Both the position numbers and the translations under genes were made by a program. Source: JBBSVE01 sp038233815 (GTDB lineage: Bacteria; Pseudomonadota; Alphaproteobacteria; Rhodobacterales; Rhodobacteraceae). Taken from it: 6,654 nucleotides of DNA. This document shows, one piece after another, positions 1-6,074 of the stretch. Position 1 is the stretch's first letter, and each line of letters starts with the position of its first letter. The DNA lies in the NCBI GenBank assembly GCA_038233815.1, contig JBBSVE010000160.1:1-6654 (forward strand). The letters run 5' to 3'. A model generated the notes under the pieces. The model did no database searches, was not told the origin of the DNA, and saw only the letters and a list, made by a program, of their open reading frames with translations.

Positions 1-1
1 G

Positions 2-64
2 AACCTTGTCTACAACATGCGCCGCCTTGGCCAGTTGCGCCGCATCAACCCATATCCGGCGTGA
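2..64 (+). pseudogene. C-terminal tail of a transposase-like ORF (partial)
   Basis: An open frame enters from the left edge and ends at TGA 62-64, reading NLVYNMRRLGQLRRINPYPA. The hydrophobic/basic pattern (NLVYNMRRL) resembles the last residues of DDE transposases of the IS4/IS5 superfamily, which often end in an 'xYNLxRxxxL'-like helix. Only 20 residues are visible, so family and integrity cannot be judged; the rest lies outside the window. It runs opposite to the IS5-like relic at 250-498, so it is probably a different element. It could instead be the end of an unrelated gene. Confidence 0.4.
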
Positions 65-249
65 CGAAGCAGCGAGCGGACAGGAGGATCACGCTGCGCG
101 GCAGAAAACCAGAAAACCCCGAACGTGAAAGGCGCACCGCAGCGGCAGGCTGGACGCGACAAACCGCCAGCTGACAGACTGTCACGCGCTTCATGTGAGA
201 CTTGACGCTGCATGGTCGCGAAAAAGGTCAAAAATCGAGGTTCCCATCA

Positions 250-498
250 GATAATACGACATCGACTCCATCCAGCTGACTTTCTGATCGCACCGGGAAC
301 AGAAAAGGGCAGGAGTCGCTCGGGCGCGATCGAAGGACGACCTTCGGCCGAATGAGGCACATCGAAATTACCATCGGGGCTGGCAAGCGCGTCGCCGACG
401 ATATGCCGGTTCTTGTGCCGTCGATGCCGGGACCGGATGCGCGCCTCAAGATCGACTGAGCTGAACAGCGTCCCACGCCTCTCATCCCATCTCCGCAT
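250..498 (-). pseudogene. IS5-like (DUF772-type) transposase, N-terminal relic with frameshifts
   Basis: Read leftward from ATG 498-496, the first frame gives LFSSVDLEARIRS, then a degraded stretch, then GDALASPDGNFD and AEGRPSIAPERLL (to about 310). This follows the N-terminal pattern of IS5-like transposases with a DUF772 domain (roughly DLEARI...VDEAL..L...F..LY...GRPSI.PERLL). The match then jumps frame: FLFPVRSESQL (about 308-274) corresponds to the family's L.SVRSERQL, and after a further one-base shift MESMSYYL (271-250) corresponds to MEQMDYNLL. A deletion of roughly 15-20 bases after ERLL and a one-base insertion after the QL codons explain the jumps. Nothing recognisable follows below about 250, so the catalytic domain is missing. 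It is a dead fragment. Family assignment comes from remembered motifs. Confidence 0.68.
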
Positions 499-784
499 CG
501 CCGTCCCCCGCCAAACTGCGCGGGTAGAGAATTATTTTCCGATTTCGACGAACAGGGGCGGGCTTCTCCGCAGCGTGCCAGAGCCTCGCGCCGACCGTCG
601 ATCGCGGCGCGTCTTTTCCTTATGGCGCGGCATGTAATTTTGCGCATGGGTTCATACGTGGCCCGATCCTGAATTGCGAGAGGGGCCGCTTCCCTCGCAA
701 CGATCCATCAGGGCCGGCCTCGGGCAGTGTGGCGAGGCACATATGACTTGCCTCATGCCAACCGCCCCCGCTTCGGATCGAACT
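499..784. other. Intergenic stretch without recognisable gene
   Basis: I find no protein-like reading in any frame between the IS5-like relic and the end of the FNT gene. The frames that stay open here give Arg/Ser-rich translations typical of GC-rich noncoding DNA and have no plausible ribosome binding site. The only structure noticed is the hairpin at 674-700. Confidence 0.5.
674..700 (-). terminator. Weak candidate terminator hairpin downstream of the FNT gene
   Basis: The arms TTGCGAG (674-680) and CTCGCAA (694-700) are perfectly complementary, and a bulged A allows two more G-C pairs inside. It lies about 85 bases past the minus-strand FNT stop codon. The leftward flank has no T-run, so intrinsic termination is doubtful; it may simply be a chance inverted repeat. 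Confidence 0.25.
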
Positions 785-1615
785 CTAGTCGTCCGAGATC
801 TCCATATGGACCTGTCCATAGGCGAGCAGCGCGAAGAGGCAGGTTCCGCCGAGGATGTTGCCGAGCAGGATCGGCGCAATGTGATGGGTGAAGGCAGACA
901 GGATGCCGATCTCTCCGATCACCACGAGGTTGAAAATCTCGTTCGACCCGGCAATGACATGGGTGGATCCTCCCGCGGCAATCAGCCACGTGAACATCAC
1001 GATGACGCTCAGTTCTGATCCCTTTGCGGAGGGCAGAATCCATACCAAAGCCGCGATCAGGAATCCCGCGGGTATGCCGTGCGTCAATGCCGTGAGCGCA
1101 GGCAGGGCGGCGGTTTCACGCGACAGGTCGAGGACTGCGGAGAGGACGGGGTCGGGAAGGATGCCGCCATGGGCTGCGAGCATGGAGGCAAAGAACGTGC
1201 CCGTCATGTTTGCGGCAAAGACGATCGCCCAGAGGCGGGCGGTGCGATAGAACCGCTCGCGGGTCGGCTCGGCGAGGATCGGGAGCACCACAGTGATCGT
1301 GTTTTCGGTGAAAAGCTGTAGCCGCGACATGATCACGAGAACGAACCCGACCGTATATCCGAGACTCTCGATGAGTTGCAGATACGGCAGATTCGGATCC
1401 AGACGGGCGCGGATGACACCCTCTGCCAGCACGGAGGTCGAAATTCCGATACCGGCCGCAACCCCCGACCACCAGAGCGACGTCTTGGGTCGCCGCAGTT
1501 CCTCCTCGCCTTCACGCAGAATGATGGAATAGATGGTCAACGCGGAGAGGTTGCCGTGATCGGCCACCGTCTCCCGCTCGTCGTCCGTTAAGGATTTCTC
1601 GGTCGAGGTGACCAC
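785..1615 (-). CDS. Formate/nitrite transporter (FNT) family membrane protein, YfdC-like
   Basis: The 276-residue product has about six hydrophobic segments (near 47-66, 84-100, 128-148, 176-196, 203-222, 246-266), the FNT topology. SLWWSGVAAG (46-55), LGYTVGFVLVIMSRLQLFTENT (85-106), STHVIAGS (217-224) and GNILGGT (252-258) closely follow the YfdC branch. FNT channels pass small monovalent anions (formate, nitrite, hydrosulfide) across the inner membrane; the substrate of YfdC-like members is not established. His219 in STHVIAGS sits where the central pore histidine of FocA lies. The acidic N-terminal tail (1-45) is also YfdC-like. The start chosen is GTG 1615, preceded by GAGG and AGGA. The same frame stays open and protein-like for 21 more codons up to a TGA at 1681-1679, so the start is uncertain. 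It lies 186 bp downstream of the acyltransferase on the same strand and probably has its own promoter; I could not assign one. Confidence 0.9.
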   Translation of the reverse strand: MVTSTEKSLTDDERETVADHGNLSALTIYSIILREGEEELRRPKTSLWWSGVAAGIGISTSVLAEGVIRARLDPNLPYLQLIESLGYTVGFVLVIMSRLQLFTENTITVVLPILAEPTRERFYRTARLWAIVFAANMTGTFFASMLAAHGGILPDPVLSAVLDLSRETAALPALTALTHGIPAGFLIAALVWILPSAKGSELSVIVMFTWLIAAGGSTHVIAGSNEIFNLVVIGEIGILSAFTHHIAPILLGNILGGTCLFALLAYGQVHMEISDD

Positions 1616-1801
1616 CGCCTCGAGTTCCTCGCGCCGGTTCGCGTTCTTCGGTTTGTCTTCGATGATCGTTCGCTCCGTTCAGGGCATGCGTGGCGCTGTC
1701 AACGATCCGGGGCAGCCATGGTCCCGGCACGTCAGACCTCTACCATCCCCACAAGGGACCACTCACGTCAAGATTAGGTGCGACCGCTATCCTCCGCCGC
1801 T

Positions 1802-2887
1802 TCAGGCCGTCGCCCGCGCCCGTTCGCGGCGTTTCAGGGCATTTGCCGGTGCCTCGACGTAATGCGCGCAGATCCACGACATCGGCAGCGCCAGCGAGAA
1901 GGTGACGACCGTGAGGAGGAGGAGGTAGGGCTTCCGATCAAGCCCCGCGTCGTTCAGCATCGCCATGCCGACATAGAGCGGCATCATGTGGAGCAGGTAA
2001 AGCGAGTAGGAGATGCGGCCGAGATCCTGCATCGGCTTCGTGGACAGCCACGTGATCCCCCATGCGATCCGCCCCTGATCACGCCGGAGCGCCAGACTGC
2101 CGAGGATAAACGCCCAGATGCCCGTCGCCATGTCCGCGAACGCGAAGGTCAAGCCGGATAGTGCCAGAACGACGAGCGGGTTGAGGTGGCGCCGGTCGCT
2201 CCAGTCGCGTTGCCAGAAGAAAAAGCTGAGGATGCCCAGGACGAAGTAGGGCGCATATTGCGCAAGATCAGCCGGGTTGGGCCAGTCATGGAGCAGATAC
2301 CAGAGGCCGACCCCGGAAACCGCCACGGCGATACGGCGCCAGCGGGGTCCGGTGGCCAGCCCCAGAAACAGAAGCGGCGCCACGAGGTAGAATTGAAACT
2401 CGGTGGAGATGTTCCACGCCTGCCCCAGAAACGCGTAGGCCGCGTTCGGAAGCCATCCTTCGGGGATCAGGCCGTGCAGCAGGGTCAGGTGCGCCAGCAG
2501 ATGTTCCGGCATCCGGTCGAACGCGGATTGCATGAGCACGATCCGCACCTCGCCACGCGGTCCGGGATAAGGCGCGGTCTGCAGGACCGACATGGCGAAG
2601 TCGGCGCACAGAACCGACAGGACAAAGGCGACGAGGTAGGCGGGATAGATGCGGAGCAGGCGACCCATCATGAAGGTGCCATAGCTCTCGGGCCGGCGCG
2701 ACTGCATCAGGAAGATCACGAAGCCGCTGAGGATGCAGAAGATCTGCACCCGCATATGCTCCCCGAACAGCGGTGCCAGGAACCCGAAGCTGGATGGGTT
2801 CACCCCGGCCGTCGCCAGCAGGTGCACGCACACCACCCAGACGGCGAGCAACCCGCGCAGGTCGTCGAGTTCCCGGATCTTGCCCAT
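1802..2887 (-). CDS. Acyltransferase 3 family membrane protein (OafA/YrhL-type)
   Basis: The 361-residue protein has about ten hydrophobic segments and the family landmarks in order: ELDDLRGLLAVWVVCVH (6-22) with Arg11 and the TM1 His22, QIFCILSGFVIFLM (48-61), GRLLRIYPAYL (75-85) with the RxxR motif (Arg76, Arg79), WNISTEFQFYL (158-168) with Glu163, LGRISYSLYLLH (289-300) and a closing HYVEAPANALKRR (342-354). Relatives (OafA, ExoZ, NodX) move acetyl or other acyl groups across the inner membrane to O-antigen, exopolysaccharide or Nod-factor sugars. Length is normal for the transmembrane domain alone, without a C-terminal SGNH domain. ATG 2887 is preceded by GGGAG at good spacing. It diverges from the acetyltransferase at 3144 across a 256-bp region with direct repeats, suggesting a surface-glycan modification locus. 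The actual acceptor is not shown by the sequence. Confidence 0.92.
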   Translation of the reverse strand: MGKIRELDDLRGLLAVWVVCVHLLATAGVNPSSFGFLAPLFGEHMRVQIFCILSGFVIFLMQSRRPESYGTFMMGRLLRIYPAYLVAFVLSVLCADFAMSVLQTAPYPGPRGEVRIVLMQSAFDRMPEHLLAHLTLLHGLIPEGWLPNAAYAFLGQAWNISTEFQFYLVAPLLFLGLATGPRWRRIAVAVSGVGLWYLLHDWPNPADLAQYAPYFVLGILSFFFWQRDWSDRRHLNPLVVLALSGLTFAFADMATGIWAFILGSLALRRDQGRIAWGITWLSTKPMQDLGRISYSLYLLHMMPLYVGMAMLNDAGLDRKPYLLLLTVVTFSLALPMSWICAHYVEAPANALKRRERARATA

Positions 2888-2906
2888 AAAGTCTCCCGCG
2901 AGGTGT

Positions 2907-2975
2907 GGAGTTAACCATTTTTCACACGTTCAGGGTGTATAATCAGAAAATGAACTGGGAGTTAATCGTTTTTCA
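2907..2975. repeat. Pair of 18-bp direct repeats upstream of the acyltransferase
   Basis: GGAGTTAACCATTTTTCA (2907-2924) recurs as GGAGTTAATCGTTTTTCA (2958-2975), 16 of 18 identical, with starts 51 bp apart (about five helical turns). The first copy lies 20 bp upstream of the acyltransferase start on the minus strand and the second about 71 bp upstream. Both are in the divergent intergenic region. The spacing and position fit regulator binding sites. The first copy contains TTAACCAT, reported as a short CtrA-type motif in Caulobacter; that link is inference. Confidence 0.6.
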
Positions 2976-3143
2976 TCTCATGGTTTCGAATATCTGCCCT
3001 CGGTTGAGCGGCGGGATGGTCCAGGAAGAGGTATCGTCGAAAATGGTCATTTCCGGGCAAGATGAACCCAAGGTTGCTTGCGTGAATCGCCAATGCGCCA
3101 TAGACGGGCAATCGGTCTTGCCGATTTTCGAGTGGAACTATGT

Positions 3144-3647
3144 ATGTTGCAGGTGACGCCCCCCCCCTACAGGAAGATCGCCCCGCAGGGTCTTAACCGC
3201 TTCCTGAAGGTCCGGTATCTGCTGCTCGCGCTGCGGCGGTTCTGGCTCGTCAAGATGTGGGGAATGGACATTCATCCATCATCGACGGTGTCGCTGTCGG
3301 CCAAACTCGACAAGACCTTTCCGAAGGGCATCCATATCGGCGAAGGCGCGTGGGTCACGTTCGAGGCGCGCCTGATGACGCATGACCGGACCCGTGGCCT
3401 CTATCTCCATACGAGGATCGGCAAGAACGCCTTCATCGGCGGGCGCAGTCTGATCCTGCCGGGGGTGGAGATCGGGGAGGGCAGTCTGGTCGCGGCAGGC
3501 TCTGTCGTGACACGGTCCGTCCCACCGAGGACAATCGTTGGGGGCAATCCCGCCAAGGTGATCCGCACCAACGTCACGCTGGTAAACGGCCGCTTTCTCG
3601 ATGCGGACGCGACGGAAAGTGCGCTGGTCGAGGCGGGTCTGACATAG
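3144..3647 (+). CDS. Hexapeptide-repeat O-acetyltransferase (maltose/galactoside acetyltransferase-like fold)
   Basis: The 167-residue product has an N-terminal basic/hydrophobic helix region (10-40, YRKIAPQGLNRFLKVRYLLL), then left-handed beta-helix hexapeptide turns: GIHIGEGAWVTFEA (62-75) and RIGKNAFIGG through VVTRSVPPRTIVGGNPAKVIR (91-141). His80 in LMTHDRTRG matches the position of the catalytic His of the LacA/Maa group. Such enzymes are cytoplasmic, trimeric and transfer acetyl from acetyl-CoA to sugar hydroxyls. The closest style is the WcaF/exopolysaccharide-type acetyltransferase of marine Rhodobacterales. The start is ATG 3144; GTG 3132 or 3153, ATG 3093 and TTG 3078 are in frame, but similarity begins near Tyr9, and GAGTGG about 12 bases upstream of 3144 is only a weak RBS. 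A run of nine C (3159-3167) forms codons 6-8. It diverges from the membrane acyltransferase, suggesting a shared role in glycan acylation. Confidence 0.87.
   Translation: MLQVTPPPYRKIAPQGLNRFLKVRYLLLALRRFWLVKMWGMDIHPSSTVSLSAKLDKTFPKGIHIGEGAWVTFEARLMTHDRTRGLYLHTRIGKNAFIGGRSLILPGVEIGEGSLVAAGSVVTRSVPPRTIVGGNPAKVIRTNVTLVNGRFLDADATESALVEAGLT
3159..3167 (+). repeat. Poly-C (9) tract at the start of the acetyltransferase gene
   Basis: Nine consecutive C bases encode Pro6-Pro8 immediately after the start codons of the acetyltransferase, upstream of all recognisable domain sequence. A change of length not divisible by three would shift the whole enzyme out of frame. Confidence 0.9.
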
Positions 3648-3672
3648 ACCGCCATCCCCGCACACGACAATG

Positions 3673-3698
3673 AAAAACGCCCCGAACGGATCGGGGCG
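3673..3698 (-). terminator. Rho-independent terminator of the entericidin gene, possibly bidirectional
   Basis: The perfect 8-bp stem CGCCCCGA (3678-3685) / TCGGGGCG (3691-3698) has a 5-base loop. On the minus strand it is followed directly by five T (3677-3673), 26 bases after the entericidin stop codon. It also lies 30 bases after the acetyltransferase stop on the plus strand, where the flank CATTCAT is a poorer U-tract, so it may serve both converging genes. Confidence 0.85.
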
Positions 3699-3724
3699 CA
3701 TTCATGGCCCATGGATCGTCGGCC

Positions 3725-3865
3725 TTACAGTTTCTGCTGGGTCTCGGCGGCGCCCTGACTTATCGCCTTGCCACCAGTGGAGACGTCGCGCCCCACACCG
3801 CGAACGGTATTGCAGGCAGTAAGGGCGAGGATCGCGATCAGGGGCAGAATAACCATCGTGCGCAT
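3725..3865 (-). CDS. Entericidin A/B family small lipoprotein
   Basis: A 46-residue product: signal peptide MRTMVILPLIAILALTA with lipobox LTAC, lipidated Cys18, then CNTVRGVGRDVSTGGKAISQGAAETQQKL. The CNTxxGxGxDVxxGG pattern is the signature of entericidins (EcnA/EcnB), cell-envelope lipoproteins. In Escherichia coli, EcnB is a stress-induced bacteriolytic lipoprotein and EcnA its antidote. Alphaproteobacteria commonly carry single members of unknown role, and only one copy is seen here, so no toxin/antidote pair can be claimed. Start ATG 3865-3863 has a strong AGGAGA (3877-3872) six bases upstream and an in-frame TAG immediately before it. A clear terminator follows the stop. Upstream lie an ECF-type promoter motif (3932-3957) and an inverted repeat (3891-3920). 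It diverges from the lipoprotein at 4034. Confidence 0.93.
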   Translation of the reverse strand: MRTMVILPLIAILALTACNTVRGVGRDVSTGGKAISQGAAETQQKL

Positions 3866-3890
3866 CTAGGATCTCCTATGTTCCGGTCTG

Positions 3891-3920
3891 GCGCGAAATG
3901 CGCGCGACTTCATTTCGTGC
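3891..3920. repeat. Inverted repeat in the entericidin 5' untranslated region
   Basis: GCGCGAAATG (3891-3900) and CATTTCGTGC (3911-3920) form a 10-bp stem around a 10-base loop, with one imperfect pair (G-T on the + strand, C-A on the - strand). It spans 26 to 55 bases upstream of the entericidin ATG and would lie at the 5' end of a transcript started from the 3932-3957 motif. It may be an operator or an mRNA-stabilising hairpin; no function is proven. Confidence 0.5.
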
Positions 3921-3931
3921 ATCGGCGCCCC

Positions 3932-3957
3932 AACGTCGGACATGGCATGCGCGTTCC
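3932..3957 (-). promoter_or_regulatory. Candidate ECF (EcfG-type) sigma-factor promoter for the entericidin gene
   Basis: On the minus strand GGAAC (3957-3953) is followed after exactly 17 bases by CGTT (3935-3932). This matches the published alphaproteobacterial general-stress EcfG consensus, GGAAC-N16/17-CGTT. The expected transcription start near 3925 gives a leader of about 60 bases before ATG 3865. No other copy with this spacing was found by eye in the window. Some Rhodobacterales lack PhyR/EcfG, so another ECF sigma factor with an AAC-type -35 is possible. Confidence 0.55.
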
Positions 3958-4033
3958 CGCAGGAGCAGAACTTAATTGCGCCGCCGCTCTGGCCTTTACG
4001 GTCGGTTAACCCCGTTGGCCGCACTCTGGCCGG

Positions 4034-4333
4034 ATGAAGCACACGATCTTTGCCGCCACCCTCCTCCTCGCCGCCTGCGGGGCGCAGCCGACCCCCACCA
4101 TGATGGGGGCCGAGCGGATCGAGGCGGTCCGGGACGGTCGCCGCTATGTGGTGTTTCACAAGGGCGATCGGGTGGAGGTCATTCGCATGGGCTTTGCCGG
4201 ACCCGGTGAGCATCAGGCGATCCGGGCCCGGATGATCGCGCTCATCCCCGAACTGACCGGCTGCCGGCTCCGCGAGGCCTCGCTGCAGGGCGATTCGGGG
4301 GAGATGCGCGGACGGGTGACCTGCAGGGGCTGA
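4034..4333 (+). CDS. Small lipoprotein of unknown function
   Basis: The 99-residue product starts with a type II signal peptide, MKHTIFAATLLLAAC, with lipobox LAAC and lipidated Cys15, followed by a Pro/Thr linker. The mature part alternates short beta-like segments (RRYVVFHKGDRVEVIRMGF, 36-54) with a helix (HQAIRARMIALIPELTG, 60-76) and ends CRLREASLQGDSGEMRGRVTCRG. Cys77 and Cys97 could form a disulfide in the periplasm. I do not recognise a domain. GC-rich coding pattern and the clean lipobox support a real gene. The ATG has no strong RBS (only GGCCGG before it); a GGTTAACC palindrome (4004-4011) lies upstream. It diverges from the entericidin gene across 168 bp and could share control with it. 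The next gene (MFS) is 221 bp downstream, so an operon is unlikely. Confidence 0.75.
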   Translation: MKHTIFAATLLLAACGAQPTPTMMGAERIEAVRDGRRYVVFHKGDRVEVIRMGFAGPGEHQAIRARMIALIPELTGCRLREASLQGDSGEMRGRVTCRG

Positions 4334-4554
4334 CGGGCGAGGCTTTAACGGGACGGGACCGCAGACCCGGTCGCGATGGAAAAACCGCAGGCGTGACCCT
4401 ATGCGCGTTTCCCGCGATACAGCCGTCTCCCGACGTCGGAACCATCGCTCTTGCAGTCGGCAGCCCGTCCCGGTCACGCATCGGCGTTGCGCCGCGTGCC
4501 AGAATGTTGTTACCCGTATCCACGCGGATCGGTCCCGTCGCGAAAAGGTTTCTC

Positions 4555-5712
4555 ATGTCGCGTTCGGCTGTTTTCTTTCTCTATTTCGCCGCGATCTTCC
4601 TGCAGGCGGGCGCCTACGGTCTGACCTTCATGCTGCCCCGGTTGTTCGAGGCCTTCGGGGCGAACGAGAAGGCCGTGGGTGCGATGCTCGCCGTGACAAC
4701 GGTTTCCACCATCGTTGCGGTCTTTCTCTCGGGTCATTTGTCCGACATCTTCGGACGGCTCCACACGCTGAGTGCGGCCTGCATCGCGATATCAGCCTCG
4801 CTTTTTCTCTTCGGGTCGGTCGCCAGCGTGGGGGTCGGGCTGGTGATGGCGAGCGTCCTTCTGGGGGTCGGCTGGGGCTTGACCTACTCGCTCGGGCCTA
4901 TCGTTCTCACGCGCCTCGTCCGCGCGGATCAGAGGGTGCGCTTCTTCACGCTGCTGTCGGTCTTCATCATGGCGGGCTTCGGCCTTGCCCCCGTCTTTGC
5001 GTCGGGGCTGGAGGGGTGGGGCTACGCTGTCCGGGATGCCTTCTTCGTCCAAGCGGCGCTCTGCATCGCGAGCGCGGTGCTGTTCTTTCTGCTCGACGGC
5101 CCGATCAAGGCCAACGCCATCAATCCCCGCCCCGAGGCGCCATCGCGCATCACGGCCGCCGCGTTGCGGGGCGTGCTCGCGTCGAACGCCCTGCTGCCCG
5201 TCGCAATGGTCTGCCTCGGCGCAAGCGTCTTTGCCGGGATGAATAACTTCCAGACCGTCTTCGCCGACGCCCGCGGGCTCGACTATGCCGGGTTCTTTTT
5301 GACTTACACGGTCACGGTGGTGATCTTCCGGCTGCTGCTGGCCCGCTTCAAGGGCGGGGCGGCCCCGTATCGCACCATCGCCCTGCTGCAGTATGTCATG
5401 TGCGTGAGCGTCGTGCTCTTTCTCTTCAGCGGCTCGAGCCTGCCGCTCTACCTGCTGGTCGCCGTGCTGTTCGGGATCGGTTACGGCGTCTCTTATCCGA
5501 TCCTCGCCGCCATGGCCGCGAACGACGCGCGCGAGGATCTGGGCGCGCAGACCCTCCAGGTATTCGCGTTGAGCTATTTCGTCGGTCTTTTCGGATTTCC
5601 GCTGATCGCGGGCTGGATGATCGTCGATATCGGAACCGGACCGCTTCTGACCCTCATCGCGGGGCTGGCCCTGATCGAGGCGACGATGGCCCTGCGGCGG
5701 TCCTTGGCCTGA
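4555..5712 (+). CDS. MFS transporter
   Basis: The 385-residue protein has about twelve hydrophobic segments in two halves separated by a polar loop near 181-205 (DGPIKANAINPRPEAPSR). MFS motif A is intact between TM2 and TM3 as GHLSDIFGRLHTL (60-72), with Asp64, Gly67 and Arg68. Glycines in LLGVGWGLTYSLGP (102-115) and GFGLAPVFASG (141-151) fit the motif B/C regions of the family. It should be an inner-membrane secondary transporter, probably a proton-driven antiporter or exporter of a small molecule; the substrate cannot be read from sequence. ATG 4555 is chosen because AAAAGG lies six bases upstream and TM1 begins at once; the frame is open back to GTG 4393, but that 54-residue extension is Arg/Pro/Ser-rich and unlike the family. 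It stands alone on its strand, with mobile-element relics downstream. Confidence 0.9.
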   Translation: MSRSAVFFLYFAAIFLQAGAYGLTFMLPRLFEAFGANEKAVGAMLAVTTVSTIVAVFLSGHLSDIFGRLHTLSAACIAISASLFLFGSVASVGVGLVMASVLLGVGWGLTYSLGPIVLTRLVRADQRVRFFTLLSVFIMAGFGLAPVFASGLEGWGYAVRDAFFVQAALCIASAVLFFLLDGPIKANAINPRPEAPSRITAAALRGVLASNALLPVAMVCLGASVFAGMNNFQTVFADARGLDYAGFFLTYTVTVVIFRLLLARFKGGAAPYRTIALLQYVMCVSVVLFLFSGSSLPLYLLVAVLFGIGYGVSYPILAAMAANDAREDLGAQTLQVFALSYFVGLFGFPLIAGWMIVDIGTGPLLTLIAGLALIEATMALRRSLA

Positions 5713-6039
5713 ATTTCCCACACGGACCGTCGAAGAGTTGCCCCCGGAATCGAGGTGCGACACACGAAGCCCCGTGGCTCTAGGAATAAAACGCCGAAGC
5801 TGACCGATGCCACCCGGCTCGGCCGAACCGAGCGAATTTTGGGCGCCACCGCACCTTCGACAGGGTGGAGCCGACGCGGGCCCTGAGGATCTGCCATGCC
5901 GGCTGCGGTTTGAACGCACCATTCCGGCCGATCCCGAGGGGGTCCGCATTTCGCGTCAGAGGTGCTTGGGAAACACTGAACAGCGGGCATAATATAAGTG
6001 GATTTTCCGTGCAATAGCAGCATGATCCTGCAAGCGATC
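5713..6039. other. Noncoding stretch between the MFS gene and IS relics
   Basis: No protein-like reading was recognised in any frame. Some frames stay open but have no RBS and no family resemblance. Apart from the hairpin at 5817-5833, nothing distinct is seen. The right part probably merges into the degraded IS3 end, but its boundary cannot be fixed by eye. Confidence 0.4.
5817..5840 (+). terminator. Candidate terminator downstream of the MFS gene
   Basis: The perfect 6-bp GC-rich stem GCTCGG (5817-5822) / CCGAGC (5828-5833) with a 5-base loop is followed by GAATTTT (5834-5840). It lies about 105 bases after the MFS stop. The stem is short and the T-run is offset by three bases, so termination would be modest at best. 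Confidence 0.3.
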
Positions 6040-6074
6040 AGACTTCCCCACACATGGACAGATTTCCGGCTGCT

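Noticed and set aside
228..647. 139-codon minus-strand frame
   Set aside because: Only a short part (FLFPVRSESQL) resembles anything, and that is the frameshifted middle of the IS5-like relic.
2186..2914. 242-codon open frame on the plus strand
   Set aside because: It is antisense to the acyltransferase and Gln/His/Glu-rich, a typical shadow of a GC-rich membrane protein gene.
2905..3156. 83-codon plus-strand frame starting MELTIFHTFRVYNQ
   Set aside because: Its start region is the 18-bp direct repeat (ELTIFH and ELIVFH arise from it), there is no family resemblance or RBS, and it overlaps the acetyltransferase start.
3725..4333. Entericidin plus unknown lipoprotein as a toxin/antidote pair
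   Set aside because: They are divergent, the second is not an entericidin, and no antidote evidence is visible; kept only as a question.
3866..4477. 203-codon minus-strand frame
   Set aside because: It runs antisense through the unknown lipoprotein and ends against the entericidin leader; low-complexity Arg/Gly/Pro/His translation.
4393..4554. N-terminal extension of the MFS protein to GTG 4393
   Set aside because: The extension is unlike MFS N-termini, and ATG 4555 has a well-spaced AAAAGG.
4792..5949. 385-codon open frame on the minus strand
   Set aside because: It lies antisense to the MFS gene, its translation is a charged Arg/Glu/Asp/His-rich string with no domain, and the opposite strand has a full membrane transporter.
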